This document shows positions 1 through 13,900 of a stretch of 64,000 nt of DNA, one piece after another (position 1 is the stretch's first letter; each line of letters opens with the position of its first letter). Below the pieces are notes generated by a model. The model saw only the letters and a list, made by a program, of their open reading frames with translations, did not search any database and was not told where the DNA came from. This DNA is from Hymenolepis diminuta. Lineage: Eukaryota; Platyhelminthes; Cestoda; Cyclophyllidea; Hymenolepididae. The DNA is taken from contig CAADRB010000138.1 in the NCBI GenBank assembly GCA_900708905.1, positions 25,759-89,758 of the forward strand, written 5' to 3'. Position numbers and translations under genes: made by a program.

Positions 1-2961
1 CATCAAAAAGACATTACTGAAACAGGAAATACTCAAGAGCCGGCAGTGGATGGTTCGATTATGAGGATCCTTTTATCCCGTCGGATTATTCGCAATGGAT
101 GAGTTCAAAGTCAACTCAAGATAAATGTTTTCGTCATTCATCCAAGAAGTTTCTTCAATAAGAAAACGGTGGTCCGGAATTCATCCTTTAACCAGGTTAA
201 TTATGCCATTCATAGTATCGAATGCGTAATCCCCAATTTTCGCACAATAGCACGTTGACCACTACGCAACCGACCCACAAAAATGGAACCAGATCCATTG
301 TTCCTCTTTAAAAGAGGAGATTTGACGAAGAATTCTCATTTTAGCTGCTGTATACAAATAACTAAATAAGCAATACCTGTATGTACCAAAAGACAAGATT
401 GTGGCTACGATGGAAAGTTCAACAATAAAATTTCATGATATACAACAATAACATAATAAACCTACTTTACTGCAACAGAACATCAAAGAAACTCAAACTG
501 AAATAAATTCAGTTTTAATTTACCTTCAGACACCTTCACTAGCGAATTACCGTTTCTATTTATGTTGATAAGAAGGTGGCAAAAATAGTGACATCTCTCT
601 AAATACACTCTACTTGGCAATAGCGTCAAAAGCATTCCACTAACCTATGTAATAATATAAATACACCACTTAACTATATTTGATTCGTGTCTGGTTGTTT
701 GAATACAGTTTTATTGAAATACATTCCGTGTGTCATCTTAGGAAATACGATCACAATACTTGACTTATTGATTTGTCTTATGGCTATCTAACCTGATAGA
801 TAAACCGAAGTGGCATGACTAACCTTTCTTTCAACACCTACCAGTCAATAGGTCTGAACGTTGAGGACAGGAACTATAACTCAGACACCTAGGTGTCAGA
901 TCCCGCAATTTGAAATCTGGAATATCATGTGAAAAGGGGAAAATCTCAAGAATCCCAACTTCGAACTTATTCTCTCATTCTGTCTGATTCCCTCCCGGCC
1001 TTTATTTGAACCACTCTACTGACCCTATGTTTAAATGCTTTCCCTCGGTTAAAATAGTAAATCTTTTTCTATGCCATGGGAAATAATAATGACCAATCTT
1101 CGCAGTGCAATCAATTCTCCATCAACTTAACTAACATCACACTTTTCCAAATTACTGGCAGTAGCGAAGTGCATTCGCAAATTCCAATAGAAAATACAAT
1201 ACAAAAATGACACTAAGAGATACGTATAACTATAACTTTGTCCTCGAGTGGTAAACAAACTTCAATATTCACATAAATTATGCAAATATAATCAAATCGA
1301 TATCACTGCAATACATGACCTTAGAGTATTAAAATTTCGTCTACGTGATATGATTTTATAAGGAGAAAATTTTGTGACAAATTAAATATCTAATTAAATC
1401 AAACCTACTGCTAATTACATCCTATATTCAATGAGCTATTGCAAAGATGATTCTGGAATCAACCACTAAAACTGATAAAGACATTCTTAGAAGATAAATT
1501 TTTGGAGATCATATCGCCTTCAGAGCAATGACAAATTGTTCTTGAATGCCTCGTGTACCGACTGTCAAGATGCTTCTTATCAATGATAAAAATTCAGTCG
1601 GGTACGGGAGTTACATCTTGAGACAAAGCAGACGACTAATATCGTACCAGAAAAGAATACTGAGTGCGATCAGAAACAGGATTTATTCTCTCAAACCTAC
1701 TTCACGGTAACTCTTCCATTTTTGCATACTAGTATATACGATGATGAAAAATTGTAAAAAATCTTCGACTTCTACCAAGTGCAACAAATAATATATAATC
1801 AAAGCCTGGTATTGGGTGTTAATAGGAGAAGTTGCATAATGTTTTAATTAAACGGGAAAAAAGGGCACACAGACCAAAGACAAGATATTTATATAATCCG
1901 ATGTGACCTTAAAGAGAATGGAAAACATTAGCCATTCACATTCGAAATGTACTAAGATTGGGGCCAATGGTGACCCGCTGATATTCAGTCAAACTAAATT
2001 GAACAAAAAATGCGAAGAATTGGCACAGTTTGTATTCTTATTGACAGATGATACTATTGATAAAATCAAATTAAGAGGCTTAAGGATCTTTCGATATGAA
2101 CGGAAACACTGGCTTAGCATTCATAGAAATAAAAACACTTTAAATACCGTAATTTAAAATAGAATGTGTCAGCGAACTTACAGATATTAGCAGATTTTAA
2201 ATACAATTACTGCTGTCGAATCACTTACTTCAGAAGCCGCTAACGGCAGTCAAAAGAATGATTTATTACTATGGTTTACATCTAGCGAACTCTAACCAGC
2301 TCTCTTATGTTAAGAAAATCGTAGCTTGTCCTGTCTACCTGCACATGGATGTAAGGAGATACAAATAAATCTAGGTGGTATGACCAGATAAGGAAATAAA
2401 TCAACCAGCCGAAAAACTCTGATTAATTCAAATAAAGTAAATCTCTTGATGTCTTTACTTCATCGCTTTATTCTTTTCGACATTCTTACTTAAATTCCTA
2501 CCTCATTTCACCCGTTTGTTGTTCCCCTTATTCAAATATTTTATCAGAACTAAAATTGGCAAACATTTTCGGCATTGTCATGGGCAATAGCGATTACATG
2601 AATAGCATTTATTTCCAAGCCGGTTAAAGCCAGCCTTTCCCAATATCCGTTTTCAACTGAGGAGTACCATTATTACTTTGCCATCTGATGGGCATCGATC
2701 TCGTGACGTCTTAATAAACGTGCATGTTAACTGTTATAACGTCGATGCGTACTTATTTATACTTGTCTAGAGACCGAAATGTGGATTCATCAAACAGAGA
2801 ACCTGTGATATGTCTTCCAATTCCCATAAAAATATAACTATTATAATCAGAAACTTTAAAATTTCTTGCATTTACAGTAAAAAACCGTAGCACCTGAACT
2901 CTCATTCTTCGTTTTTCTGTCTTTTTTCTAGATTAATTCCCGAGTAAATTTACCAACTCAC
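1..2961. other. Low-coordinate flank: probable CNNM intron, no exon recognised
   Basis: By gene order this should be the intron after CNNM exon D. Both strands were read for the next CNNM segment and no convincing match flanked by splice sites was found. Frames here are short and of intronic composition. Confidence 0.5.
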
Positions 2962-3099
2962 TTGATGCTAAATGTCGAAGGGCGGCAATTTTGAGCTGTG
3001 GTGATAGATGGTGACGGGGTTTATTTGTGCTCGTGGAGTTTTTGAACACTCGGAAGTCTGCCTTCTTGACGATGCGTGGCTGCTTTCTAGTATTGTCGG
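2962..3099 (-). CDS. CNNM: CNNM exon D: linker into the C-terminal domain (residues 491-536)
   Basis: An 80-bp intron (3100-3179) separates it from exon C. The acceptor is a T-rich tract ending TAG at 3100. The protein reads [16 protein letters not shown], then [15 protein letters not shown], matching the CNNM region just before the cyclic-nucleotide-like fold. The preferred donor is A|GTGAGT at 2961 (phase 1). A second donor, GTAAAT at 2953, would add SEL and change the phase, and the next exon was not found to decide between them. Confidence 0.85.
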
Positions 3100-6000
3100 C
3101 TAAAAGGTGATAAGAGTGATTTTCACACATAAGAAGTAATTTAATACAATGTATTAATGCGAATGTAAGAAGCGCTTACTGAAGATGTCCGTTTCATCGA
3201 CAATCTCAGCCTGAATAATCTCCTCGATGACATCTTCCAGAGTGACCAAACCGACGAGTTCTTGGTAGGGGTCACCAACTCCGTTGGGTTCAATGCGTTC
3301 AACGAAGGCCATGTGGGTCTTGCCTACAAGGATAACATGGAAATATGATAAACTAGAAAATGATGAAATGTTTGTATCATACTATTACGTTACGTTGGTT
3401 AACTGAACTCAGGCAATTTGCAATTCGTCAGTTAAAGGTAGGAAAAACTGAAAGAGAACTTAAGGAAAAATTGAACGAATATCTCAACCTGTGATTCTAA
3501 CAGCTCTTGTTTCTATGTGTTTACAAGTTGAATTTTGATAAACGAGAGTACAGTGAACGAAAAATTAATGAAAAAGAATTGAGGAAATTACGATTAAGCT
3601 GAATCAAGTTTATTTATACCATCTGCGATCTTATACCGATTAACCGATCTGCTTTCTGAAAAAGCCACTGAGAAACAACTTATGCCAAAATTCTCAAATT
3701 TCACTTCCTTCTTTCTTTAGTATATGTTAAAGCCATAAATCTCTCCATCCAGCTCCTATCTTTGATACGATCGTAAATTGATCTCCGGTTTGATTACATC
3801 GACTCAATAAAATGCCAACAAGAATCAAGGTCGCTTTGAAAGTGACTAGAAATCATTCTACGTTGGATAGCGGCATGATTTAATTTCAACAACTATCTGT
3901 ACGACTACACAAACCGAACAGCGGACATCGGATAAATTATATACCTTAGTTGATAATGATGCAATGATAAAGCAAAGATGATCCGCGGGCGGTTTCATCG
4001 AGAAAACATAAACAATTGAACAACAGAATGCGGTAAGAGCGCTAAACATTTGTTTATTATTAGGAAAAAAAACACCACTTGAAACTCGATCCACTTGTCA
4101 AGATCACAGTAGCAGAACAGAAGTTTAACTGTTCTTCGTAAAAAGAGCCTGCCAAGATTAAGCAAAACAGCATCACACGTACAAGTCAGACCATTTCCTA
4201 AAAGTTGATGGAGTCGCTTCCTTCAGTTGCATTACTGTTAAGCATAAGCACTCCTTGCTTACATCGATTCTCTTCTGGTCTTCAACAGTTTGTCATTTAC
4301 CTCCTATTGGCTATAAGTTGTTTGTCAATAAATGTCTGAAATATTTGCAGCAACAGTTATGTTATGTTCTTTGTTATTGTGCTCATTCCCACTCTACTAT
4401 ATTAAATTTATCGGCAGGTCCTTCAAATTGCCGCAAAACTGTCCCTGTTTATGAAGTAATTTAAATAATCATAAGGAAATGTGTAAAAATCCGACTAAGT
4501 TAATTTCACTCTCTCAAATTTTCCTAGAAGAATGAAATACAACCATGGTAAATGCGTACGAATTGCAGGCACTTCAAATACGCCTATATCTGCATGTTTC
4601 AAATCTCATAAAAGACAAGGGCAGTTAAACTTTTGAGTATGTTAACTAGAATTCTCATGTTTCATGATTAATTTAAAAAGAACCATGTTCATTTCTGAAG
4701 AAAGTTGAGTAATAAACAGGGAAAAGCTCACGACATCCTAGACCTAATCCTACTTTCTTCTCTCTTACACTTAAGAGATTAAAACTTCGCATCTACTTAT
4801 CTGACAAGTATAACGCATACCAAACTCATAAATAAACAAATTTTCAACTAAAGATTTCAAGGCGGGTACCGAAAGATGTCTTTCTTTCGATAAAGATTTC
4901 CGTTTACATTGAAATGAACAGAGATCAGCCCCTGAAATGTACTTTATAACCGCAAGGACAAGGATTCGAATCGGGCAATAAACAATCTACCGATTTGAAC
5001 TCCCGCAAAGATAAATAGAATCAACCCACTTGAAAAAATCACCACCCTAGTAGTACGAGAGAATCTACTAAAAACACAATACAACTAACAAATCATAACT
5101 GGAAGAATGTAATGTGTTAACAAAGGTATTTGTGTCTATTTTTAAATGGGAGAAGAAAAACAATCAATTTACCTTGTCTAAATTCCTTCAATATAGCTTC
5201 AAGACTAGTAGTCTCAGGAACCACAACAATCGATCGATTGTAGAAGTTACACACAGTAGCGACAGGCACTTTGTCGTCAGCATTGATGAATCCGAGATCT
5301 TTCACATTAAGAATGGCCTTAATATTCTTACGATCACCTTCGTACATAGGGATACGAGTAAAGCCATGAGAGAAGATCTCGTTCATTGTATCGAAATCTA
5401 GGAGAGCCGTGTTGGGAAGCATAAAGGCGTCACTAAGTGGCGTCATTATATCCTTCACGGTCTTCGTGGACATGTTCAAGACACCGGCGATAATGTTCAT
5501 TTCATCTGGAGCGACCAGTCCAGCGTTTTGCTGTAGATAAAAATAAGAAAAGTAGAAATATTTATGGCTACATTGTTGCAAGGCGTAAACCCAATAAAGT
5601 TAGCAGGGCTTCAATTGAGCCATCTCAGTTCTGCTATATTAAGATCATGCAAGCTATCTAAAATCATTCTAGCGTCTCAGCTTTTGAAAGAAGGAATGAT
5701 GAGTGAATGACCATCAAAATTAGCAACAGCCAGTCAATAAACACCAGATATTGTAGACAAGAATTTGCTCAGCAATGCATAGGTCAAATCATGAAATCTT
5801 GAATTTGAACGAAACTATCCAGTAATTATTGAGCAACCTAAGTCCGAACACCAAATGAATTCAGACTCTTTAATATCTTGACCTTACTCTGAACATCTTC
5901 TTGATCACTGCTCCTTTACCATTTCATAGACTTGTCGTTAACCGATTTAAACAGCTTTTCTACGATGAAAAATTGTGAAATTATTTTGCCTATGGGTTAT

Positions 6001-7888
6001 AAACGCAGTGGATTTAAGAGGAAATTGTTAGGTACGAGTACAACAGGATTTGTAGGACTTCACAATTTATTTCGATTTCAAAATAGTTCCTGACACTCGT
6101 TCTTCTGTTCAAGATATTGGAATTCTCAAGTTGTAAATTAAGTTAGGATTAAGAAATAAACTCAAATATTGTTGACTATTCATCAATGCTTCATTAAAAT
6201 AAATAGAGTAGCAGTGAATGACATTTTCTTTTGTTTAACGGATTAAAACAATTAACAGCACCTGTTAGAAATGCGTAAAGTTCTGCCTTCAGTCCAGAGG
6301 ACACACTGATAAATAATCATGTGAGGATTAATCTAATTACTTAAAGCTGATTAGCCGAACAGGTGCGGCAATGAACATCAATTAAGCTCCAAACGCGTGA
6401 AAGAAAGTCCTAAGAATCAATAAATAAACTTTTTCAAATAGGCCAAAGTCTACTCAGAATTTTAATTGTCCCCAATGGGGTATTTACCTACCGGTTCAAT
6501 AATATCACAATATAGAATACACCACACTACGTGCACAAAATAAGGGAGAAAGAGGGAACTTAACACAAGCGTGTACCAAAAACTTACCTGAACTATATAT
6601 ACTACTGAAGTACACGCGTATATTACTAGTATGCGTGCCAGAGTACTTGAGGAATTAACCAAAGTGAAATTAACAAGTGTTCAGCAAACATACCCCATTC
6701 GTGGCTTTTGTACTTGAATTCAACCAGGCCATTCAAAATTTGGTGAATGGGTTCAAAGGTACCTTCGATCATTGAAGAGTCAATTAATAGAAACCTAGAG
6801 TACTTAACTGCAAGAACACTCGAATTCGATCTCACTTAGAAAACCGGCCAATTGATATGTAAACATACCCAAATAACAAGAGGTTTAATTTATGAAATAA
6901 TGGGAGGGGTCAGACTAACCTGTTCTTTCAAAAGAACGCCAAGTTTTTCCTTGTTGTACACCTGGCCAATATCCTCACCCAATATCTTATCGAGTAGGAA
7001 ACTGATAGGAAAAGCAACGGGGAACATGAGAACCATGAAGAACCGCGTGAGCCAAATTGTTTTTGCACCGATAGCAAGTCCATGTCGTGAGCAAATAGCT
7101 TGTGGAATAATTTCACCAAATGTGGTGATACCGAGAGTAGACACGATAACTGCAAACAAGCCACTGCCTGTTAGATTATCCATGAGGATTGTGAGAGAGG
7201 TGTTCACAGTCACATTGCCAAGTAGGATGGTGCAGAGAAGGAGGTTACTCCGTTCTCTAACTGGACGGATTATCTTAGCATAGCGTTTTTCATCTGGATC
7301 ACCTGCAGATTCAATAATTTTGAGCTCTGTTTTATCTAAGGCCATAAGTCCGAGATTTAGACCAGAAAATAAACCAGATAGGGAGAAGAGAATAATAATA
7401 AGAATAATCTGAACCCATAAAGGCATAATGGTGGAGGCTGTTTTGAGTGTGACGACTGAATCTGGATTCATTGGCTTGGCGTATACCCAGTGAATTGTTT
7501 GATTGCCCTCGGCAATTGGATCAGCCATCTTGAAGCAAATGTAGAAGGCAGATTCGAAAGAAGTTAGTCGACGCAACATGATGGTTGTTTCAATGGAATA
7601 GACTGTAGGTTTGCGAACTGCAGATGCAATAACTGCGCGATGGTTTTCACACCCGATTGTGCTGTCATCTTTGGAAGTTGCAAAGGAAATAAATGTTACA
7701 TTCTCCAAATTTTCTCCGTAAATATACAATGTTATGTTCTTATTTGCTGGTACTTCGATAACACCTTCTTCAAGGCCAACAAATTCGCTAGGAATGACAC
7801 CAGTGATAATTGGAATTTCTGCATGGACAGTGAAAAATAATAACGAAAACAAAATAATTGCGGATTTTAATTTTACAGAGAGCAGCAT
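2962..7888 (-). CDS. CNNM: CNNM-family magnesium/divalent-metal transporter, 5' and central part (3' end outside the window)
   Basis: Four exons are visible: 7888-6920, 5530-5173, 3323-3180 and 3099-2962, giving 536 residues so far. All junctions are GT..AG and phases agree (0, 1, 1). Residues 1-23 look like a signal peptide ending VHA. Residues 24 to about 150 form an outer domain with N-glycosylation sequons at N51, N63 and N129. The DUF21 membrane domain starts near residue 155 and carries [12 protein letters not shown] (171-182), GNVTVN (224-229) and GEIIPQA (258-264). A CBS pair follows, with VKDIMTP (348-354) and [10 protein letters not shown] (470-479). From about 505 the sequence enters the region before the cyclic-nucleotide-like domain. 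CNNM proteins are known for basolateral or plasma-membrane Mg2+ efflux regulated by Mg-ATP at the CBS pair; the ion carried here is inferred from family. The remaining C-terminal exons lie below position 1 or were not recognised in 1-2961. Confidence 0.93.
3180..3323 (-). CDS. CNNM: CNNM exon C: end of second CBS domain (residues 443-490)
   Basis: The acceptor ends TAG at 3324 and the donor is A|GTAAGC at 3179. The exon completes the Gly codon split with exon B and reads [11 protein letters not shown], then [15 protein letters not shown], the most conserved CBS2 segment of CNNM proteins. It ends ETDIF with one base of the next codon left over. It is markedly less AT-rich than the surrounding introns. 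Confidence 0.93.
3324..5172 (-). other. CNNM intron B/C, 1849 bp
   Basis: Bounded by GTAAAT and TAG on the minus strand. AT-rich; short frames inside have no conserved motif. No repeat or RNA gene recognised. Confidence 0.8.
5173..5530 (-). CDS. CNNM: CNNM exon B: first CBS domain and start of the second (residues 324-442)
   Basis: The acceptor is a pyrimidine-rich tract ending CAG at 5531 and the donor is G|GTAAAT at 5172, leaving phase 1. The exon opens with [20 protein letters not shown], the usual linker between DUF21 and the CBS pair. It contains VKDIMTP, the FTRIPMY segment of CBS1, and the start of CBS2 ending KEFRQ. The intron before it is 1389 bp and the one after it 1849 bp. Confidence 0.93.
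5531..6919 (-). other. CNNM intron A/B, 1389 bp
   Basis: Bounded by GTTAGT and a pyrimidine-rich CAG acceptor on the minus strand. It separates the membrane domain from the cytosolic CBS pair. Nothing else recognised in it. Confidence 0.8.
6920..7888 (-). CDS. CNNM: CNNM exon A: signal peptide, outer domain and DUF21 membrane domain (residues 1-323)
   Basis: The reading frame is open from ATG 7888-7886 to CAG at 6920, where GTTAGT makes a donor. The open frame also continues upstream to about 7942, but there it has no ATG and crosses a strong splice acceptor at 7904, so the ATG at 7888 is preferred. That start also places a hydrophobic signal peptide right at the N terminus. S171 and S175 are four residues apart, and with the GN pair at 224-225 and E259 they lie in motifs that line the Mg2+ site in DUF21 structures; this mapping is by motif only. 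The whole membrane domain sits in this one exon. Confidence 0.93.
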
Positions 7889-7903
7889 TGTTGAACAGGG
7901 AGC

Positions 7904-7922
7904 CTGAAAAAATAAACAAAGC
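7904..7922 (-). promoter_or_regulatory. Splice acceptor 15 nt upstream of the CNNM start codon (cis 5'-UTR intron or spliced-leader site)
   Basis: On the minus strand a T-rich tract ends in TTTTTTCAG at 7904, followed by 15 untranslated bases and the ATG at 7888. This is a strong acceptor with no coding role, so it should join either a non-coding first exon upstream or a trans-spliced leader, which flatworms use. The sequence alone does not decide. Confidence 0.6.
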
Positions 7923-10900
7923 GTTCGGGTGAATATCGACAAATGAATTTATGATTTATAAAAATTTAGCGGTTTTTTACCTCAACCTATAGCTAACCTA
8001 ACTAAAACTGACAGAATAATAACAGTCAATATTGTGGGTGAACCATTTTCGAAAGGCAAAACGTCTCTGATGGGGCCAATCAGAGTTATAAAATTAGTTC
8101 ATTTTAACAAAAATTTAAATTCAAGGTCTTTGTGAGTGTAAGAATTTTAAAGGAAATATTATTCCAGTTTTAACATTTCGATAGCAATAAATGAAATAAA
8201 ATTTCATTGAAATTTCTACGTATTTTAGTATTTTTTGTCTCTTCGTTTACCTTTATGATATTTAATTTATCCACAATTTCCTCTGGATAGATCTGTTTAT
8301 ATTGCATAGTAGAGAAGAGCTGCAAGTTGAAATTCTATGGAGGATTATTACATTCGGATGTTATGAAAAATGATTATTGTTTATTTCTCTTCTGCAAAAG
8401 ACAACTTTTTGCACAACTATTGTGATTTACTGTCAAGGACCTTTTATTTTTGCCCCTAGATTAAACACTTTCCTTCATTTGCTCAGTAGCATTTTGAATC
8501 AAGCAATTTGTCATTTTAAATAAATTTAGAATGAAAGTAACAGAAAAACGATTTTTCTTTATTTCTTAATATTTCTTGATTTTCATACACTTTTACAGCG
8601 TCTTTGTCTAAATTATTCCGTTATTATCAGACCCAGTCAGCAAAGGAGAAAGTTTTGGTATGAATAAATGATCGAAAGTCTCCAAGGATTACTACTCTCA
8701 AACATAAATTTCGGTCAATTACTCAGGTATTTCAAACTTCTCTTAAAAATTTCCTGTTAGAACCCTTCTTCTTAATAGCCAACGATTTTAAATTTTGTGC
8801 ACATATTTTTTGAAAGTCTATTTTCTCCATAACTCATGAGAGAGTAAAAGCATGCTTTAATCAATTTTGAGATGAAAACTATTTAAATAAATGAGCATTA
8901 GACATTTCTCGCTTTATGGTTTATCGCCATTATTTCATATATCATAATTTTAGCGATTCGTAAAACATTTGTGTGCAGTTGATTATTACACATGAACTCA
9001 TATGTGAATCAGTCTATGGAAGATCTACTATCTGTCAAAATGATTTCCTCTGCTGCAGGGCATAATTCTCATATTTTAACGTAGCGGTAATCTCGCTGGT
9101 CAAAGCAACCTAGAAAACTCGGTAATATAGAAATTTAGCACAGAAGCCAAATAACTAAAATTAGAAAATAAGATACGTTAAAGAACACGTGTGTATTTGG
9201 TAGCTGAGAAATTCAGTCAGACGCGGCTTGAACAAATAAGGATAATCAGAAAATTTCCTTTACTAGTAGAGAATTGGGAAAGAAATTGCTTTTTTTAATA
9301 AAAGATATATTTAAAAATGAAACATTATTTTTCCTTCTTAGAACTTATTTGAAAATATGTCAGGTCATGCAAATCTGCTGAACGTTAAACGTTTGCCACT
9401 ATTTTAAATGGAAAATATATTAATAATTTCCAATTTAATGTAGCACCTTACTAATTGAAACATAAAAATGGAAACTATACATTAATTAAAAAATTAAGAA
9501 GACTGCTTTATTTGAGCAACTTTCCATAAGATCTCTATATATCAAAATGTTCAAGAATCTTTCAGGTTACGGATACTCCATAAAGTTAAGGAATCATTTG
9601 TTCTAGTGTACAGACGGTGATGAACCATTACAGAAGTAAATCCTCAGGCCGATCTAAGGATTATCAAGAATCATCGTGTGAAATCCGATGCGGTACATTC
9701 TATAATTAATATCTGAGGATAAACGTCAGATTATATGCGCACTTCTAATGTTTCATTTTATATAAATTTTTTGCGATCACTCTGTGAAACAACAAATTCA
9801 TATTTAACAATGAATTCATAAAAAGGATACTTTTATATTTGCACAGGAAAATTTCACTTCAGCTCAAATTTACCATTTCTGGTAAGGTTTAATGAATAAA
9901 TATAAGTGCTTAAGAAGAAATAAAAGTTTACATTGAAAAATGATAAAATACCAAGATTGATGTTGAAATAAGGTGTTGGACATTTGGCGATTGTTTTTAA
10001 TTTGTATAATCACTAAGTCCCAATGCACAAAGGTAATCTTTCTGCTGGTTTTTAAATTGTATGATTCCGTTAAATAATTAATAATATTTAGTTAACTGAT
10101 CGTTGTCCCCTGTTATCAACGAGGTAATTTACAAAATCAAAATTTTTATAATAATTTCAACAAAACTCAACTGTAAAACGGATTCAATCTAATGAAAACG
10201 ATTTATTTTGACAGGTTTTCACAAATATCTTCGAAATGTTATCATTCAGAAACAGTGCTTGTACATTACGGTTAACATAATTTGTTGATATCAAAGCAAA
10301 TATTTTAACATATTTTCCACAAAAAAGACATTTTTGAGGGTAGCTCTTGTGGATCGCCGATCAACTTCAGATCTTAGCTTCAACCAAAGAGAATGCTAAT
10401 AAAATACCTTGTGGCGGAACCACCATCTGTAAATCGATTTTTAAACATTTTCATTTGCAGAACTTTTGATTTTCGTCGCTACTGGTGTAATTTCATTTGA
10501 ACTGGCAAATCTTTATCCCTTACGAGATATTGGTTTGTATTCACTTTAACCTTGATATAAAAACGCTTTGTATGAAATTATTGCTCAGTGCAACTAATTT
10601 GACTTTGTAAGTCCCTAGGGTGGGGCTTTGTCATCTTGAGGAGTAGTGGGGAATGTCGCATATCATAATTTTCTCACTATAATTTAGCGGCAGAAAAGCA
10701 GCATTTTACTATTTGAGCTAAAGAGGAATCTGTGTTTTCAAGACGAAAATCGCCGACTTTCATTTTCCATCCTCATAAGAAAATGTATTTCTACATTACT
10801 GATTAAAATTTAAATGAATAAACCAGTACCAATTTAAATATTTTCCTTTCCAGTACATTACTTCGGGAAACATATTGCAGTGAAAATTAAAAATCTTTTA

Positions 10901-13900
10901 TTGTTCAAGACAGAAATATTTTTACGTGAAAGCTGAGTACTAGTTTCTTAATCAGGTAAAAAATGAAGTTAATTAAATGAAGAATTTGTGATGTCATTAG
11001 ACCTTTGTCTTTCCTCGTGTGCAATTCATTAATGGCATTATGGTCACGTCACAATGCCAATTTTTTCATTTTGCCTGTCGATGGTAACATTTAGAACAGG
11101 TCTATCAATTTTTCAAGATGTGACACTCGTAAAAGCATCAGTGTCAAGAGTTTCATAAAGATGGAGGGAAGGAACGCCTGACGGTTCAATCAGTATTTAT
11201 GGTTATCTTATTAATTTATAATATTTGGCGGATTCCGAAATAAATCCAAAAATGCAAATTATATAAGAGGAATGCACTTTGGCACAAAATGAAGCAAATA
11301 CAACAACCGATGAATGGTAACTGAAATATTCTAAAATCCAAATCCTGGTATATTGGCAATCGGAAGGGGATTTCACGCTAGCTTTTATCAAATAATCACT
11401 CTCATATTCCGAGGCTGGGCGTAGTGCCACCACCCATTCTTTTAAACTTTGCAATATGTGTTCTTCTATAATCATCAAATTTGAACTGGGTTAGGAAATG
11501 TGAGATCAAGAAAATTCAAATGAATATATGAATGAATGAGGTTAAAAGTTTTAGCTAATTTAAATGGTGTGAATCCTAGCTTACACTAGCTGAATTTTAT
11601 GAAGAAATGAAGATGGGATTGGAGTAACCACTCATTTTTAAACTTGCACAATTTTAGATATTAGCCTTCTTCTGGTTTAAAATAGTGGAGCTGGTTTGTG
11701 AAATAGGCTACGAGAGAATTCAAATCTCTGTTCATGAAAATCAGTACAATTGTCCTCCAGTTGTCTTTTAATCTTGTCTCCAACAGAAGTAAGCTGCCCA
11801 AGTATGCCCAAAATTTTAAGGACAAAGAGGGCAAATCGCAGTTCGAGCTACAAGGATATCCTTATTTTCAAAAAAGACTTCAAATTTTACCTTCCTCCCC
11901 ATTTGATAGCTGTTGTATTTTTAAATAAACATCCTTATGTCCAAATCATATATGTAATACGAACGTAAACTGGTAATTTTTGTTGATCAAATGGACTTAA
12001 TAAGTGAATATATGTAAACTTTTGTTATTGAAAGTCAATGTCGGCTGTAATTTTCACGCTCTTCCTTATGAGTTAAACTCTAACCAGACGCTCTTAAAAA
12101 ATAGAGAGGAATGAAATTCTTAAGGACAGAGACCTCTATTGCAATAAGAACTATGTAGAAATCTCGGTTTTAAGACTGAGATCCCTCAGATTATCTTTCT
12201 TCTCCCCTTAGGAAATACTAAATTCGAAGCTGTGAATCTTCTCTCTAATAAGTAGATTTTTTGATAAAATGGATTAAACCATTTTACGATTTGACACGCG
12301 GTCGAGACGCATAAGGTAAAATATAGAAATCATTTGAAGAAGGAAAAAAATAATCTTAAATAAGAGTAATACAAGTTGCATATTAATTTTGGATACTATT
12401 TATGTACTTGCACACTGGGCAAAAGCAGTTTGAAGGATAACCCTCTATGCGTTTCCAACATTACTCTCTATTCCCATCCTCTATGAAAATACTTCGATTT
12501 TTCGTCCACGAAGTCCCTATGACGCGAAAATCTCTATTTGTCATGTCCAAACGCGTCTATCGATTTCCTCCTTTCTATAATCGTACCAATTCATTAAAAG
12601 TACACTGCACTCACGTCTTCACGTGCGTCCTTGTCCAAGTGACTTGTATGAACTGCTTTAGTATTCCCACATACACAGGCAGACACACACTTGTTCTACG
12701 CCTGTTCCCTACACTATCCTCTCATCGCATTTGTACCTTACTGCTCTCACAACTGTTTGAATCCTTATTGTAACTTGATCAATACATTTTGGCCTAGTCA
12801 GCACTTGGCGTTCTGGCCTGTAACTGTTGTTACTGTCGCTAATTGTTAGCTGCCAGTAGTTAGTTGTTACCCTAACCCTAACAAATTAATTGAATCATAT
12901 TAACAGAAATGGGATTTATGATAATTTCCAGAGTTATGAATTTATTTTGCATTAATAAATTAATGTATCGGAATGTAATGCTTGGACATGTTCAGAATAC
13001 TATTACAGGTTTATTCCTATAATAAAATAGTCTAAATTGCTTTGTCTATATTAATAAATTTAATTAGAAATTCATTAATGAATCTAGCGCTTGAATGTCA
13101 TTTGGACTTTGAATAAGGAGCCGTTTTGTTGAAATTACCTAGCAAATTATCACTGGTGTTTTCACTTAAAGTGCAAAAGTGGAACCACATTGTTTTAATT
13201 TAAAAACATAGAGAACATTATAAAAATTTAAGGTTCAGGTTCATTGCAATATAGTGTTGCGAGTTAAAGAAAAGAAATGGGTTATAGAGAGACAAAACAA
13301 ACCAGAGCCAGAACGCGCAGATACTACAAACTCAGCTCCATAAGGGTGTCTGAGATTTCCTTTCAACTCACAATTTTGAAATAACAGTGAAGTTTCTTGA
13401 ACCTAACTTCATTGACTTTTTATTGAACTGAACCTTCATTTAACTTAGCACCACTGAGGTTTCCACGCAAGGAAGTAGTATAAAAAGTGAAATGTGAAAT
13501 CTCAACTCGTTAGGCAAATAGTGAAAGCCAGACATCTAAGCTATCTACGCATATATTCCGCTCTGATATTTTTCCTTCATTTCCTTTCTTTTGTCTCCTG
13601 CACAATTTTGTATTCTATTCTACTACTAATACTGGGTGCAATTTGCATTCGGTAAATTTAAAAGAAAGACTTATTATATAATGACCGAGTTAGTTATCTC
13701 ATAACTCCATAATTATGTTTACTGCAAATCTGACTTATGTTCAAATGTCGCAAGTGTTTTAGTCCAAGACGATGCGGCTGTTGGATGTATATGTGCGTGA
13801 AATCGAGTCCCAATCCTCATCTTCCGTTTTTGGATACTTATTTATCATTTATCATTTAATTATCATCCTTGTGTAAAAACCTTTTCACCTTCCTCACCAA

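Noticed and set aside
5114..5401. Plus-strand frame over CNNM exon B
   Set aside because: Antisense shadow of the conserved CBS exon.
6852..7283. Plus-strand frame over CNNM exon A
   Set aside because: Antisense shadow of the conserved DUF21 exon.
7889..7942. Upstream extension of the CNNM frame by 18 codons
   Set aside because: It has no ATG and crosses a strong CAG acceptor at 7904; the ATG at 7888 gives a proper signal peptide.
12447..12773. 108-codon plus-strand frame
   Set aside because: Composition is C/T-biased, no domain is recognisable and no splice sites frame it; probably a chance open frame.
12868..12882. Telomere-like CCCTAACCCTAAC
   Set aside because: Only a little over two units; too short to be an interstitial telomere and expected occasionally by chance.
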